Shown here in pieces: positions 35,609 to 42,568 of a stretch of 42,568 nucleotides of DNA. The DNA comes from Planctomycetaceae bacterium (lineage in GTDB: Bacteria > Planctomycetota > Planctomycetia > Planctomycetales > Planctomycetaceae): the NCBI GenBank assembly GCA_947476295.1, contig CANJQC010000038.1, positions 1-42,568 on the forward strand, given 5' to 3'. Each line of letters starts with the position of its first letter. Positions within the stretch are counted from its first letter, which is position 1. The notes beneath the pieces were generated by a model that was given only the letters and a program-made list of their open reading frames with translations, was not told the origin of the DNA and ran no database searches. A program made the position numbers and the translations under genes.

Positions 35609-37069
35609 TCATTCCGCTAGCACTTCCTTAATCACATGACCATGCACGTCCGTTAGTCGACGATCAATCCCGTTCTGACGCATGGTCAGTTTCTCATGAT
35701 TAATCCCCAGCAGATGCAGAATCGTCGCGTGCAGATCGTAACAATACGTCTTATTCTCAACGGCCTGATAGCCCCAGTCATCGCTGCGTCCGTGCGAACT
35801 CCCAGGCTTAATTCCGGCACCCCAAAGCCAACTCACAAAACTGCCACCGTTGTGGTCGCGGCCCAAACTTCCCTGAGCAAACGGTGTGCGACCGAATTCT
35901 GTTGTCCAGATGACCAGTGTGTCTTTGTCCAGACCGCGTGACTTCAGGTCCCGCAGCAAAGCGGCGATCGGTCGGTCCACGCTGTTCGCCATCGGCGGAA
36001 GTTCGGTCTGAATGTTGCCGTGGTTGTCCCAATTGCCCGTGGCCCCCTGGGGTCCGCTCCAGACCTGCACAAACCGAACGCCGCGTTCGATCAATCGCGT
36101 CGCCAGCAAACAACGGCGGCCAAAGTCTTCGGTGACTTTGTCATCAAGCCCGTAACTTTTATGAACAGATTCCGGTTCACGAGTCACATCGAACGCTTCC
36201 GGCGCGGAGAGTTGCATCTTTGCGGCGAGTTCATAACTGGCAATGCGAGCCTCAAGCCGCGAATCGTTCGGATGCCGTTCTGCATGAGCGCGATTCATCC
36301 TGTCCAGCAGCGCAAGTCCCTGTGCGTCACCTTCGCGATTTGCAAATGAAAACTTCGACGACGCAAACAGATCCGGCACTGGCTGAGACGACGCGGCGTT
36401 GATCACAGTGCCCTGATGCACGACAGGCAGAAAGCCGGATGAAAAACAGCCTCGCTGGTTATACGGCAAACCTTTTGCGTCCGGCAACACGACAAAGGTC
36501 GGCAGATTATCCGTCAGGTTGCCGAGCGCGTAGGAAATCCACGCACCCATACAAGGAAATCCGGGCAGCAGAAAACCGCTGTTCATCATGTACGTGCCAG
36601 GACCATGCACGTTGGTTTTCGTCGTCATGGCCATCAGAAAAGCCATCTCATCGACAAGCTTTGCCTGTTCGGGAAACATGCTGCTGACCCAGCGTCCGGA
36701 TTCGCCATGCTGAGCGAACTCAAACGGACTTTTCATAATCGCGCCGGCCGGCGCGACGAACCCTTCAGGTTTCTCCTTCGGCCCAAGCATCTGCCCGTGC
36801 AGTCGTGCCAATTCCGGCTTGTAATCGTACGTGTCCATCGGGCTGGCACCGCCCGTCATGAACAACTGAATAACTCTCTTCACCTTTGGCACATGCTGCT
36901 GTCCGGCATTGGCATCTCGAGACAACATCTGTCCCAAGGCGAGGCCCGCAAAACCACGACCGGCACTCGTAAGGAATTCACGGCGCAAAAATAAATGCTG
37001 AGATTCCACAGTTAACCCGTGAGACGCAGGCGATGTGTTTAAAGCTGTGTGTGCAGATTCAATGTTCAT
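35609..37069 (-). CDS. DUF1501 family protein, Tat-exported
   Basis: 486 residues from the ATG at 37069; an upstream in-frame start at 37168 adds 33 residues without domain character. The signal LRREFLTSAGRGFAGLALG near 29-47 is twin-arginine type. The DUF1501 body (alkaline-phosphatase/sulfatase-like fold) shows 'VIQLFMTGGASPMDTYDYKP', 'AFLMAMTTKTNVHGPGTYMM', 'TLVIWTTEFGRTPFAQGSLG' and RDHNGGSFVSWLWGAGIK, holding metal-site residues (MDT, TEFGR, DHN). These proteins are very abundant in planctomycetes, generally paired with DUF1549/DUF1553 cytochrome proteins. No partner is here; the nearest gene is a broken PQQ propeller. Substrate is unknown. Confidence 0.92.
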   Translation of the reverse strand: MNIESAHTALNTSPASHGLTVESQHLFLRREFLTSAGRGFAGLALGQMLSRDANAGQQHVPKVKRVIQLFMTGGASPMDTYDYKPELARLHGQMLGPKEKPEGFVAPAGAIMKSPFEFAQHGESGRWVSSMFPEQAKLVDEMAFLMAMTTKTNVHGPGTYMMNSGFLLPGFPCMGAWISYALGNLTDNLPTFVVLPDAKGLPYNQRGCFSSGFLPVVHQGTVINAASSQPVPDLFASSKFSFANREGDAQGLALLDRMNRAHAERHPNDSRLEARIASYELAAKMQLSAPEAFDVTREPESVHKSYGLDDKVTEDFGRRCLLATRLIERGVRFVQVWSGPQGATGNWDNHGNIQTELPPMANSVDRPIAALLRDLKSRGLDKDTLVIWTTEFGRTPFAQGSLGRDHNGGSFVSWLWGAGIKPGSSHGRSDDWGYQAVENKTYCYDLHATILHLLGINHEKLTMRQNGIDRRLTDVHGHVIKEVLAE

Positions 37070-37292
37070 CGCATTTTCACAGATTTTTGAAAGCAAATTT
37101 GCCCGCCAGATTTTCAAACTGTACGCGACGATGGCGGTATCGGCAAGAATACGTTCACAAGGAAACACTTAGGAATCGCCGTGGAACGTTATGTGCTCAG
37201 GCAGAGCCAATGTAGGTTTGTCACGCATCAACCACTATTGTATCCTGTTCGCCCCTACCGCACTTCTTACTGATTTACACGGACTAAAATCA

Positions 37293-37730
37293 ATGAATCC
37301 ATCAGAAACCACGATCCGCGAAAACCTAAAGGTTGGAGAGATTCTCTGCAGTTACTGCACGGCTCGCTGCTGCCGCTATTTCGCCATGGGCATCGACGCA
37401 CCCAGGACTTGGGAGCAATTCGACAACATGCGATGGTACATGATGCACGGACCATTTTCAGTATTCGTGGACGGAGCCTCGTGGTTTCTGTTGATTCCTG
37501 GCGACTGTCAGCACCTTCAGGCCGACAATCGCTGCGGCGCGTATGAGACTCGTCCGGAAATCTGCCGCGAATACAGCACCTCCAACTGCGAGTTCGGCAA
37601 CGATGGGGTGTACGATCAGTTTTTCGAAACTCCCGAACAACTCTGGGAATATGCCCACGCAGTACTGCCGCAAAAATTTCGCCGTTCACCCAGCGGCCCC
37701 ATTAGTCTGCCAGTGCTGCAAGTCACATGA
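37293..37730 (+). CDS. YkgJ-family cysteine cluster protein
   Basis: 145 residues from the ATG at 37293. CSYCTARCC gives the C-x2-C-x3-CC cluster (C19, C22, C26, C27), and the second group C72, C81, C91 and C99 lies in GDCQHL, RCGAYETRPEICREY and SNC, the family pattern with Y-x2-RP-x2-C. YkgJ/UPF0153 proteins are thought to bind zinc or an iron-sulfur centre; their reaction is not established. The 3' end overlaps the convergent ZIP transporter gene by 8 bp (TCACATGA). A metal-related role fits that neighbour but is only suggestive. Confidence 0.87.
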   Translation: MNPSETTIRENLKVGEILCSYCTARCCRYFAMGIDAPRTWEQFDNMRWYMMHGPFSVFVDGASWFLLIPGDCQHLQADNRCGAYETRPEICREYSTSNCEFGNDGVYDQFFETPEQLWEYAHAVLPQKFRRSPSGPISLPVLQVT

Positions 37731-38769
37731 ACGTAATTCCATAGGCCAGCAGAACGCCTGCCGTGAGAGCCACCGTCAATCGGAATCGGTTGTGCGCGTG
37801 AAACTCCATTTCTGGCAGCAAGTCACTCAATGCGATGCACAGAAAAACGCCTGCAGAAAATGCGATCACGGAACACACAACGGTGTCCTGCATTGCACTG
37901 AACTGCCTGATTCCGAGCACAAATAATACGGCCCCGATGGGACACATTGTGGAAAAAATCAAGTTCACCAAAAAACGTGACCGACTCCTCCAGCCACTAC
38001 CGGCCATTAAGGATGTAATCGAAACTGCATCCAGGGGTTTGTGCAGCATGATCGCCAGAAATGTGCCCAAACCGTAAAACACGATTTGTGACGGTCGCTT
38101 CGCATCGGCTTCAACGCTGGCCGCCAGCGCGATTCCGTCAATGAGAGTGTGCAGGGATAGACCGATCGCTATTCCCATCCAGCTCAACTGATGTGCATGA
38201 TGACAATACGGCTGCCCAATCACGGGCAACACAATCGCATCGTGGTTGTGGCGTTGCCCATGATCGTGGTCATGTACCTCGTGACCGGCACAGGGATCCT
38301 CTTGCGCCGTTGAAATCTCCAACGGGCCGTGATGATGAAAATGAAAGCAGCGAATGAGCAGGAACATCGTGAGGATGCCTGCCATCATCCACCATGCTGA
38401 ATCGTCGATCGAATTGTTTCCGTGGACAGAATGCGGCAGCAGATGAAACACCGCAATCCCCAGCATCAGGCCACCGACGAAACTGATAATCGTCTGCATC
38501 CGGGTATGCGTTAATCTGAAGATTGACGGCAACCAGCCCCCACCGACCGACGCCGCCATAATTGCGGCACAATAGCCGGTCAGAACAATCAGCGACTTCG
38601 ATCGATCGACAGGAAGGGGCACCACGTCATCTGTTTCGAACAATGGCGGTGTGACAGCGTCCGATGCCTCCGCCGAAACCGCCCCCGGAACGGTCGAATC
38701 GGCAGCCAGAGACACAGTACCTGCGGCAATCAGCAAGGTCACGAGGGCAGCGGCGATACGAAACGACAT
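37723..38769 (-). CDS. ZIP-family divalent metal transporter
   Basis: 348 residues from the ATG at 38769; a TTG at 38775 adds two. A signal peptide (MSFRIAAALVTLLIAAGTVS) is followed by a periplasmic linker, then about eight TM helices. The ZIP motifs are present: 'GIAVFHLLPHSVHGNNSIDD', the central HTLIDGIALAASVEAD in TM4 and HKPLDAVSI in TM5, which carry the metal-site His residues, and a closing SDLLPEMEFH. A histidine-rich cytoplasmic loop between TM3 and TM4 (HFHHHG, then HEVHDHDHGQRHNHD) is typical of metal-sensing ZIP loops. It should import Zn2+ or another divalent ion. Confidence 0.92.
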   Translation of the reverse strand: MSFRIAAALVTLLIAAGTVSLAADSTVPGAVSAEASDAVTPPLFETDDVVPLPVDRSKSLIVLTGYCAAIMAASVGGGWLPSIFRLTHTRMQTIISFVGGLMLGIAVFHLLPHSVHGNNSIDDSAWWMMAGILTMFLLIRCFHFHHHGPLEISTAQEDPCAGHEVHDHDHGQRHNHDAIVLPVIGQPYCHHAHQLSWMGIAIGLSLHTLIDGIALAASVEADAKRPSQIVFYGLGTFLAIMLHKPLDAVSITSLMAGSGWRSRSRFLVNLIFSTMCPIGAVLFVLGIRQFSAMQDTVVCSVIAFSAGVFLCIALSDLLPEMEFHAHNRFRLTVALTAGVLLAYGITFM

Positions 38770-39061
38770 GGCCAACCAATGCGATCAAGGTCTGTGAAAT
38801 ATGGCAGAACGTGAACGATAGAATGAATCGACCTTACTTTCGAATGCTATCGCTCGGCAAGTTTAAGATTGCCGAAGGTGCCCATCCGGCTGAACGACTG
38901 GATCGCACCTGCGTCGTATACAATCCGCGTCAAACGGGAACTAGGGAACAATCTCCTTACGCGGAGGGCAACGGTTGAAATTACGTGATTGACGGATACA
39001 ATAGTGGCTTCTCAAAAACCTGTAAATTAACGGCCCGTTATTAGACCGAAAGGTTCGCGTG
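38770..39061. other. Upstream region of ZIP gene and broken zinc-ribbon gene
   Basis: A 51-codon frame from an ATG at 38824 (MNRPYFRMLSLGKFKIAEGA...) has no recognisable family and no clear ribosome binding site; I leave it uncalled. Nothing else is evident. Confidence 0.4.
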
Positions 39062-39683
39062 ATGATTCGCGTCGACTGTCCAGCATGCGGAAAAGCCCTG
39101 AAAGTCGCCGACGAAGCTGCAGGTGAAACTGGAAAATGCCCATAATGCAACGAGCGATTCAAAGTGCCTACGCTGAAGCCGGCCGCATCGCAAAGCATCG
39201 TCGCTCCGGCCCCACCCAAGCGTCCTACTATCGCGCGTCCTCAACCAGTGCGTGATCCACTTCCTGTTCCTGTGCAAGTAACACCGACGGTCGTGGCTGT
39301 TCAGGTAGATCAACCGTCAACGGCGTCGCACAGCTTTGGCATCGATTCTTTTAATACTAGGGATCCTTGCGTTCTTGATCTGCTGGATACCGTTCCTTAC
39401 CCTTCGGGGTTTGCCACTTAGCTTCCTTGGACTACTGCTCGGTGGAATAGGTCTTCTGATTGCCTTGTTTCGCAAACGTTCTGCCATCGGTTTTCCTATT
39501 GCTGGCACTTCGCTGTCGCTACTTTCCGCGAGCACCGTTATCACCATCACTGGTGCGGCAGCAAGCGCAGTAAATCAGGTTGGCAAGTCAATCGTAGAAG
39601 TCTTCCGCGAAGGCGAACGCAACGCAACAGACTGTTGTTCCTGCCGGGCGGATTCGCGATCTGTCGGGAATTTGTGTGAGTGA
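39062..39683 (+). pseudogene. Zinc-ribbon membrane protein broken by a stop and a frameshift
   Basis: The start reads MIRVDCPACGKALKVADEAA then GETGKCP, an in-frame TAA at 39143-39145, then CNERFKVPTLKPA. The cysteines C-x2-C...C-x2-C form the zinc ribbon that opens many planctomycete membrane proteins, and TAA is one change from a Lys codon (AAA), giving CPKC. A Pro/Val-rich linker follows. Near 39333 one extra T shifts the frame, after which 'LASILLILGILAFLICWIPF' and 'LPLSFLGLLLGGIGLLIALF' make TM helices, then a 'SLLSASTVITITGAAASAV' segment. The gene is inactive unless these are sequencing errors. Confidence 0.75.
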
Positions 39684-39700
39684 AGCTGATCTGGCTTAAG

Positions 39701-39762
39701 ATCCCTGAATCGCTGTAAAAAGGCGATAGCGACAAAGCTTTTTCAGGGAGCGATTCAGGGAT
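39701..39762. repeat. Perfect 14-bp inverted repeat overlapping an ORF start
   Basis: ATCCCTGAATCGCT at 39701-39714 pairs with AGCGATTCAGGGAT at 39749-39762, with 34 bases between. The right arm covers the AGGG and the ATG of the small ORF at 39761. It could be a terminator for the broken gene upstream, a translation-blocking hairpin or a mobile palindrome. Confidence 0.65.
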
Positions 39763-40015
39763 GAACGCAGAATATCAGCGGCTGGAAGCCGAGGCGAGTA
39801 AAGTTCAGAATCAAATCGATGAGCTTGTGAGAACCTGCGGCCAGATGTTGGCGGCAGATTTCCAGAAGTTTGAAGCCGAAATCGCAGGGCTGCATCAACG
39901 GCTCGCCGGACTTCGGCAGGGAATGGGGGCTGCTGAAACTGGCAGGTTCCGCGAAAATGCAGGCACAGGCGGCGAAGCTGGCAAAGAGATTCCCCCTTTC
40001 CGCCAACACACCTGA
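39761..40015 (+). CDS. Small coiled-coil hypothetical protein (doubtful)
   Basis: 84 residues from the ATG at 39761. The first 60 or so ('YQRLEAEASKVQNQIDEL', 'ADFQKFEAEIAGLHQRL') form a convincing amphipathic coiled coil with heptad spacing. The last 25 are low-complexity and could be out of frame: the next frame continues 'LLKLAGSAKMQAQAAKLAKR', also helical, so a frameshift near 39930 is plausible. No family recognised. Its start lies in a hairpin arm. Confidence 0.35.
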   Translation: MNAEYQRLEAEASKVQNQIDELVRTCGQMLAADFQKFEAEIAGLHQRLAGLRQGMGAAETGRFRENAGTGGEAGKEIPPFRQHT

Positions 40016-40191
40016 TATTCTTAGCCTGGGACACCCAACGCTTTGTACAATAATTCTGTGGTCGTTTCGGAACTTCTGATAAGACAGATTTAGACACTTG
40101 CTCATCAGACCGACTTGGCCACACTCTGTAAACCTCTCGCGCAACCAGAACCTACGACGCGCACTTCATTTGTCGTTGAATCTTTTTCCAG

Positions 40192-41256
40192 ATGAATACA
40201 CTCACCAATTATCGCTGGCCTGCGGAATGGGAACAGCATGATGCGACATGGGTTGCATGGCCTGTGAATCCTAATACTTGGCCCGGAATCTTTGAACGGA
40301 TTCCTGCCGCCTTTGCTGAGTTCGTCGCCGCGATCGCTCGCTTCGAACCGGTCTGCGTCCTCGCTGGCGGTGCTGGTGTTGCGGAATTCGCTCGACCGCT
40401 GATCGATGCTGCGTGCAGTCGTCACGGGAGTCGGTTTATTCCGAAACTGGTCGATATCCCTGTCAATGACTCGTGGTGCCGTGACCACGGACCGATTTTT
40501 TTGACAGGTCGCAAAGATACGGCTGCCGCCGGGCAAAGCATCATCATTGACTGGAACTACAACGCTTGGGGCGGCAAGTATCCACCATGGGATCTTGACG
40601 AACTGACAGCCCGCCGCATCGGTGAGCATCTGCAGATTCGCAGCCTGCGGCCGAACTTAATTCTGGAAGGCGGAGCGATCGAAGGCAACGGTGCTGGCAC
40701 GATCCTGACGACGGAAAGCTGTCTGCTGAATCCGAATCGCAATACGGGAGCAACACGCGAATCAATGGAAGCCGTTTTGAAGAAGTGGTTACAGGCCAGG
40801 AACGTCGTCTGGATTCCAGGGCACGGCATCGTTGGTGATGACACCGACGGACACGTCGATCAGGTGGCCAGATTTGTGGATGAACACCGAGTCCTTGTCG
40901 CGGTCTCGTTTCACCCTGACGCGCCGGAAGCAATGGATTTGCGCGCTAATTTTGAAGCCGTCGCAGCGGGCCGCAATAGTGCAGGGGAATTGCTGGAGCC
41001 TGTCCCATTGATCATGCCGCAACCAAAGCTTCTCGACGACAACCGTCTCCCAGCATGTTACTGCAATTATTACCTTGCCAACGGTGCCGTCATCGTGCCA
41101 ACGTTTGGAGATCCTGCGGACGATTCCGCGATGCAATTGCTCCAGGACTGTTATCCGGATCGAACAATTGTAGGAGTCGATGCAGTTGATCTGATCTGGG
41201 GCCTAGGAGCCTTTCATTGCATGACGCAGCAACAACCGTCCGCACTTGTGAACTGA
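40192..41256 (+). CDS. aguA: Agmatine deiminase (peptidylarginine-deiminase family)
   Basis: 354 residues, complete. It converts agmatine to N-carbamoylputrescine in polyamine synthesis or arginine catabolism. The guanidino-group-modifying pentein fold shows W-x-x-H-x-x-T-W ('EWEQHDATWVAWP', 11-23), DSWCRDHGP at 93-101, EGGAIEGNG at 159-167 and DTDGHVD at 217-223. The nucleophilic C343 lies in GLGAFHC near the end. Start ATG at 40192 with no strong ribosome binding site. Neither aguB nor speA is adjacent, so the pathway context is missing. Porphyromonas-type arginine deiminase is a less likely alternative. Confidence 0.92.
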   Translation: MNTLTNYRWPAEWEQHDATWVAWPVNPNTWPGIFERIPAAFAEFVAAIARFEPVCVLAGGAGVAEFARPLIDAACSRHGSRFIPKLVDIPVNDSWCRDHGPIFLTGRKDTAAAGQSIIIDWNYNAWGGKYPPWDLDELTARRIGEHLQIRSLRPNLILEGGAIEGNGAGTILTTESCLLNPNRNTGATRESMEAVLKKWLQARNVVWIPGHGIVGDDTDGHVDQVARFVDEHRVLVAVSFHPDAPEAMDLRANFEAVAAGRNSAGELLEPVPLIMPQPKLLDDNRLPACYCNYYLANGAVIVPTFGDPADDSAMQLLQDCYPDRTIVGVDAVDLIWGLGAFHCMTQQQPSALVN

Positions 41257-41305
41257 CCTTCCGTAAAACGGTTGGCATCTCGATCATGTGTCGCAACACG
41301 GAAGG
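41257..41305 (+). terminator. Possible terminator hairpin after agmatine deiminase
   Basis: CCTTCCGT at 41257-41264, directly after the stop codon, pairs with ACGGAAGG at 41298-41305, with a 33-base loop. The long loop and lack of a T-tract make intrinsic termination uncertain. Confidence 0.35.
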
Positions 41306-41321
41306 CTATTGACAGCGTGTC

Positions 41322-41335
41322 GGACATGAATGTCC
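41322..41335. repeat. GGACATGAATGTCC palindromic repeat, single copy
   Basis: The same 14-bp near-palindrome as in the paired elements at 13263-13398 and 15538-15633, here without an inverted partner. It lies between the convergent ends of agmatine deiminase and the TIM-barrel gene, 14 bp beyond the latter's stop. Its flank CCAACGTACGT resembles the CCAAGGTACAT flank at 13389. Confidence 0.7.
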
Positions 41336-41348
41336 AACGTACGTGAAC

Positions 41349-42344
41349 TCAATCGCCGAAAGCGGCGTCGAAAGCTCGACTGGACGGTTGGACATCGACG
41401 TTTTTGCAGAACTGCGCGGCCTCGGAGGCACCCTGTTCGCGTTCCATTCCGCTGTCTTCCCACTCGACCGAAAGCGGACCGCTGTATTTGACCGCATTGA
41501 GGGCACGAATGATCTCTTCGAACCGAACGCCGCCACGGCCGACGCTGCGGAAGTCCCAGCCGCGGCGAGGATCGCCGAACGACAGATGGCTGCTGAGAAT
41601 ACCGGTGCGGCCATTCAGTGTGACAGACGCATCCTTCATGTGAACGTGATAAATTCGGTCAGGAAAATACCGAATGAATTCGACCGGATCAACACCCTGC
41701 CAAATCAAATGGCTGGGGTCAAAGTTGAATCCGAACTCTTCGCGGTGATTCAGCGCCTGAAGCGCGCGTTCCGATGAATAGATGTCGAAGGCAATTTCCG
41801 TCGGATGGACTTCCAGAGCGAACTTCACGCCGCAGTCCTGGAAAACATCCAAAATCGGATTCCAGCGATCCGCAAACAGTTCGTAGCCCTTGTCGTACAT
41901 GGACTTTGGCGTCGGCGGGAAGTCGTACAACAGATGCCAGATACTCGAACCTGTGAAGCCATTCACGATGCTCACGCCCAGCTTCTGAGCAGCGCGGGCG
42001 GTGTTTTTCATCTCTTCAATCGCGCGGGAGTTGACCCCGGCAGGATCGCCATCGCCCCAGACATAGTCGGGTAGAATGGATTTGTGACGCGCGTCGATGT
42101 TGTCTAGCACAGCCTGGCCGACAAGATGGTTGGAAATTGCGAATAGTTTTAGGTCATGCTTCTCCAGCAATTCCCTTTTTCGCGCACAATAGGCGTCGTC
42201 GGAAAGGGCTTTATCGATTTCGAAATGGTCACCCCAGCAGGCAAGTTCAAGGCCGTCGTAGCCAAATTCACGAGCCTTCTTACACAGTGTCTCCAGCGGC
42301 AGGTCAGCCCATTGACCTGTGAACAGAGTGACGGGACGTCCCAT
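41349..42344 (-). CDS. Sugar phosphate isomerase/epimerase family (xylose isomerase-like TIM barrel)
   Basis: 331 residues from the ATG at 42344, with GGAG about 10 bases upstream; the frame runs to 42410 without domain character. The AP-endonuclease-2/xylose-isomerase-like barrel has strand blocks '[15 protein letters not shown]', '[17 protein letters not shown]', '[14 protein letters not shown]', '[16 protein letters not shown]', '[16 protein letters not shown]', '[10 protein letters not shown]' and '[15 protein letters not shown]'. The E, D, H and E residues in the EVHP, NFDPSH, HVHMKD and EWED motifs fit the usual metal site. Substrate is not determinable; planctomycetes carry many such genes for sugar or inositol catabolism. 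It converges on agmatine deiminase. Confidence 0.9.
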   Translation of the reverse strand: MGRPVTLFTGQWADLPLETLCKKAREFGYDGLELACWGDHFEIDKALSDDAYCARKRELLEKHDLKLFAISNHLVGQAVLDNIDARHKSILPDYVWGDGDPAGVNSRAIEEMKNTARAAQKLGVSIVNGFTGSSIWHLLYDFPPTPKSMYDKGYELFADRWNPILDVFQDCGVKFALEVHPTEIAFDIYSSERALQALNHREEFGFNFDPSHLIWQGVDPVEFIRYFPDRIYHVHMKDASVTLNGRTGILSSHLSFGDPRRGWDFRSVGRGGVRFEEIIRALNAVKYSGPLSVEWEDSGMEREQGASEAAQFCKNVDVQPSSRAFDAAFGD

Positions 42345-42410
42345 TGTGTTTGACTCCGAATGTTGAGAATGAGTGCGAAAGAGTATGTTGGTGACTGCCG
42401 CATCATGCAT

Positions 42411-42568
42411 TCATCACCTCAAAAACTAAATTTGAAGCAGCACGCTACGTAAGCCAACACAAGATGTCAAACGGACTGCCACTGCTTGTTCAGAGTCCGC
42501 GAAAATCCGACACTCGCGCCGCTACACCCTGCGAAAGCTTGCGATTGACTGCCGACTGGCGTCCCAGG
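42411..42568. other. Right edge, no gene seen
   Basis: No start codon with a ribosome binding site or recognisable protein sequence lies in this last stretch. It probably belongs to the upstream region of the TIM-barrel gene. Confidence 0.4.

Larger units (their letters stand above)
39684..40191. other. Region with a hairpin and a small coiled-coil ORF
   Basis: It contains the 14-bp inverted repeat at 39701-39762 and the small ORF at 39761-40015, listed separately. From 40016 to 40191, upstream of agmatine deiminase, nothing else is evident. Confidence 0.4.

Overview
The window reads as a chromosomal segment of a planctomycete (phylum Planctomycetota). I infer this from gene content rather than any search: a formylglycine-type sulfatase, a Tat-exported DUF1501 protein, remnants of a PQQ-type beta-propeller and a BNR-repeat protein, an H4MPT-linked methylene dehydrogenase (mtdB), a large number of secreted lineage-type hypothetical proteins, loosely packed genes with few long operons, and abundant small palindromic intergenic repeats. 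Genus is not determinable here; a relative of Fuerstiella or Gimesia is a guess.

Layout. 1-3.6 kb: the first 13 codons of a possible antitoxin leaving the left edge, a 78-bp hairpin, a CysQ/HAL2-type bisphosphate nucleotidase, a two-TM coiled-coil protein and enolase. 3.6-5.2 kb: debris, including a pectate-lyase-like gene cut off exactly where a 53-bp IS1182-type transposase end begins. 5.2-9.8 kb: a sulfatase, then feoA-feoB with a Fur-box-like palindrome upstream. 9.8-13.2 kb: a membrane GT2 glycosyltransferase diverging from a GNAT/FemAB-like protein, then mtdB. 13.6-17.5 kb: two large, divergent, membrane-associated P-loop GTPases in tandem that share unusual switch motifs; this is the strongest candidate for an undescribed system. 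17.9-21.1 kb: an M3 metallopeptidase and a DUF58 protein. 21.1-25.3 kb: a gene graveyard (IS1182 transposase remnant, tyrosine-recombinase remnant, BNR fragment, an interrupted hypothetical) with three intact-looking genes (small conserved protein, DsbA/FrnE-like protein, secreted hypothetical). 25.3-32.1 kb: an SDR, then a minus-strand run aceE-aceF-gltD joining pyruvate dehydrogenase E1 and E2 to the glutamate synthase small subunit. 32.5-34.2 kb: motA and a short motB that has no peptidoglycan-binding domain. 34.2-37.1 kb: a secreted hypothetical, a PQQ-propeller remnant and a DUF1501 protein. 37.3-42.4 kb: a YkgJ-type cysteine-cluster protein, a ZIP transporter, a broken zinc-ribbon membrane protein, a small coiled-coil ORF, agmatine deiminase and a sugar-phosphate isomerase/epimerase-type TIM barrel.

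Functional threads are housekeeping carbon/nitrogen metabolism (eno, aceE, aceF, gltD), metal uptake (feoAB, ZIP), C1 metabolism (mtdB), envelope or matrix work (GT2, FemAB-like, DUF58, paired GTPases) and motility. At least seven genes carry visible lesions (in-frame stops, one-base frameshifts, truncations), which I could reconstruct by joining reading frames. No rRNA, tRNA, CRISPR array or replication origin was seen.
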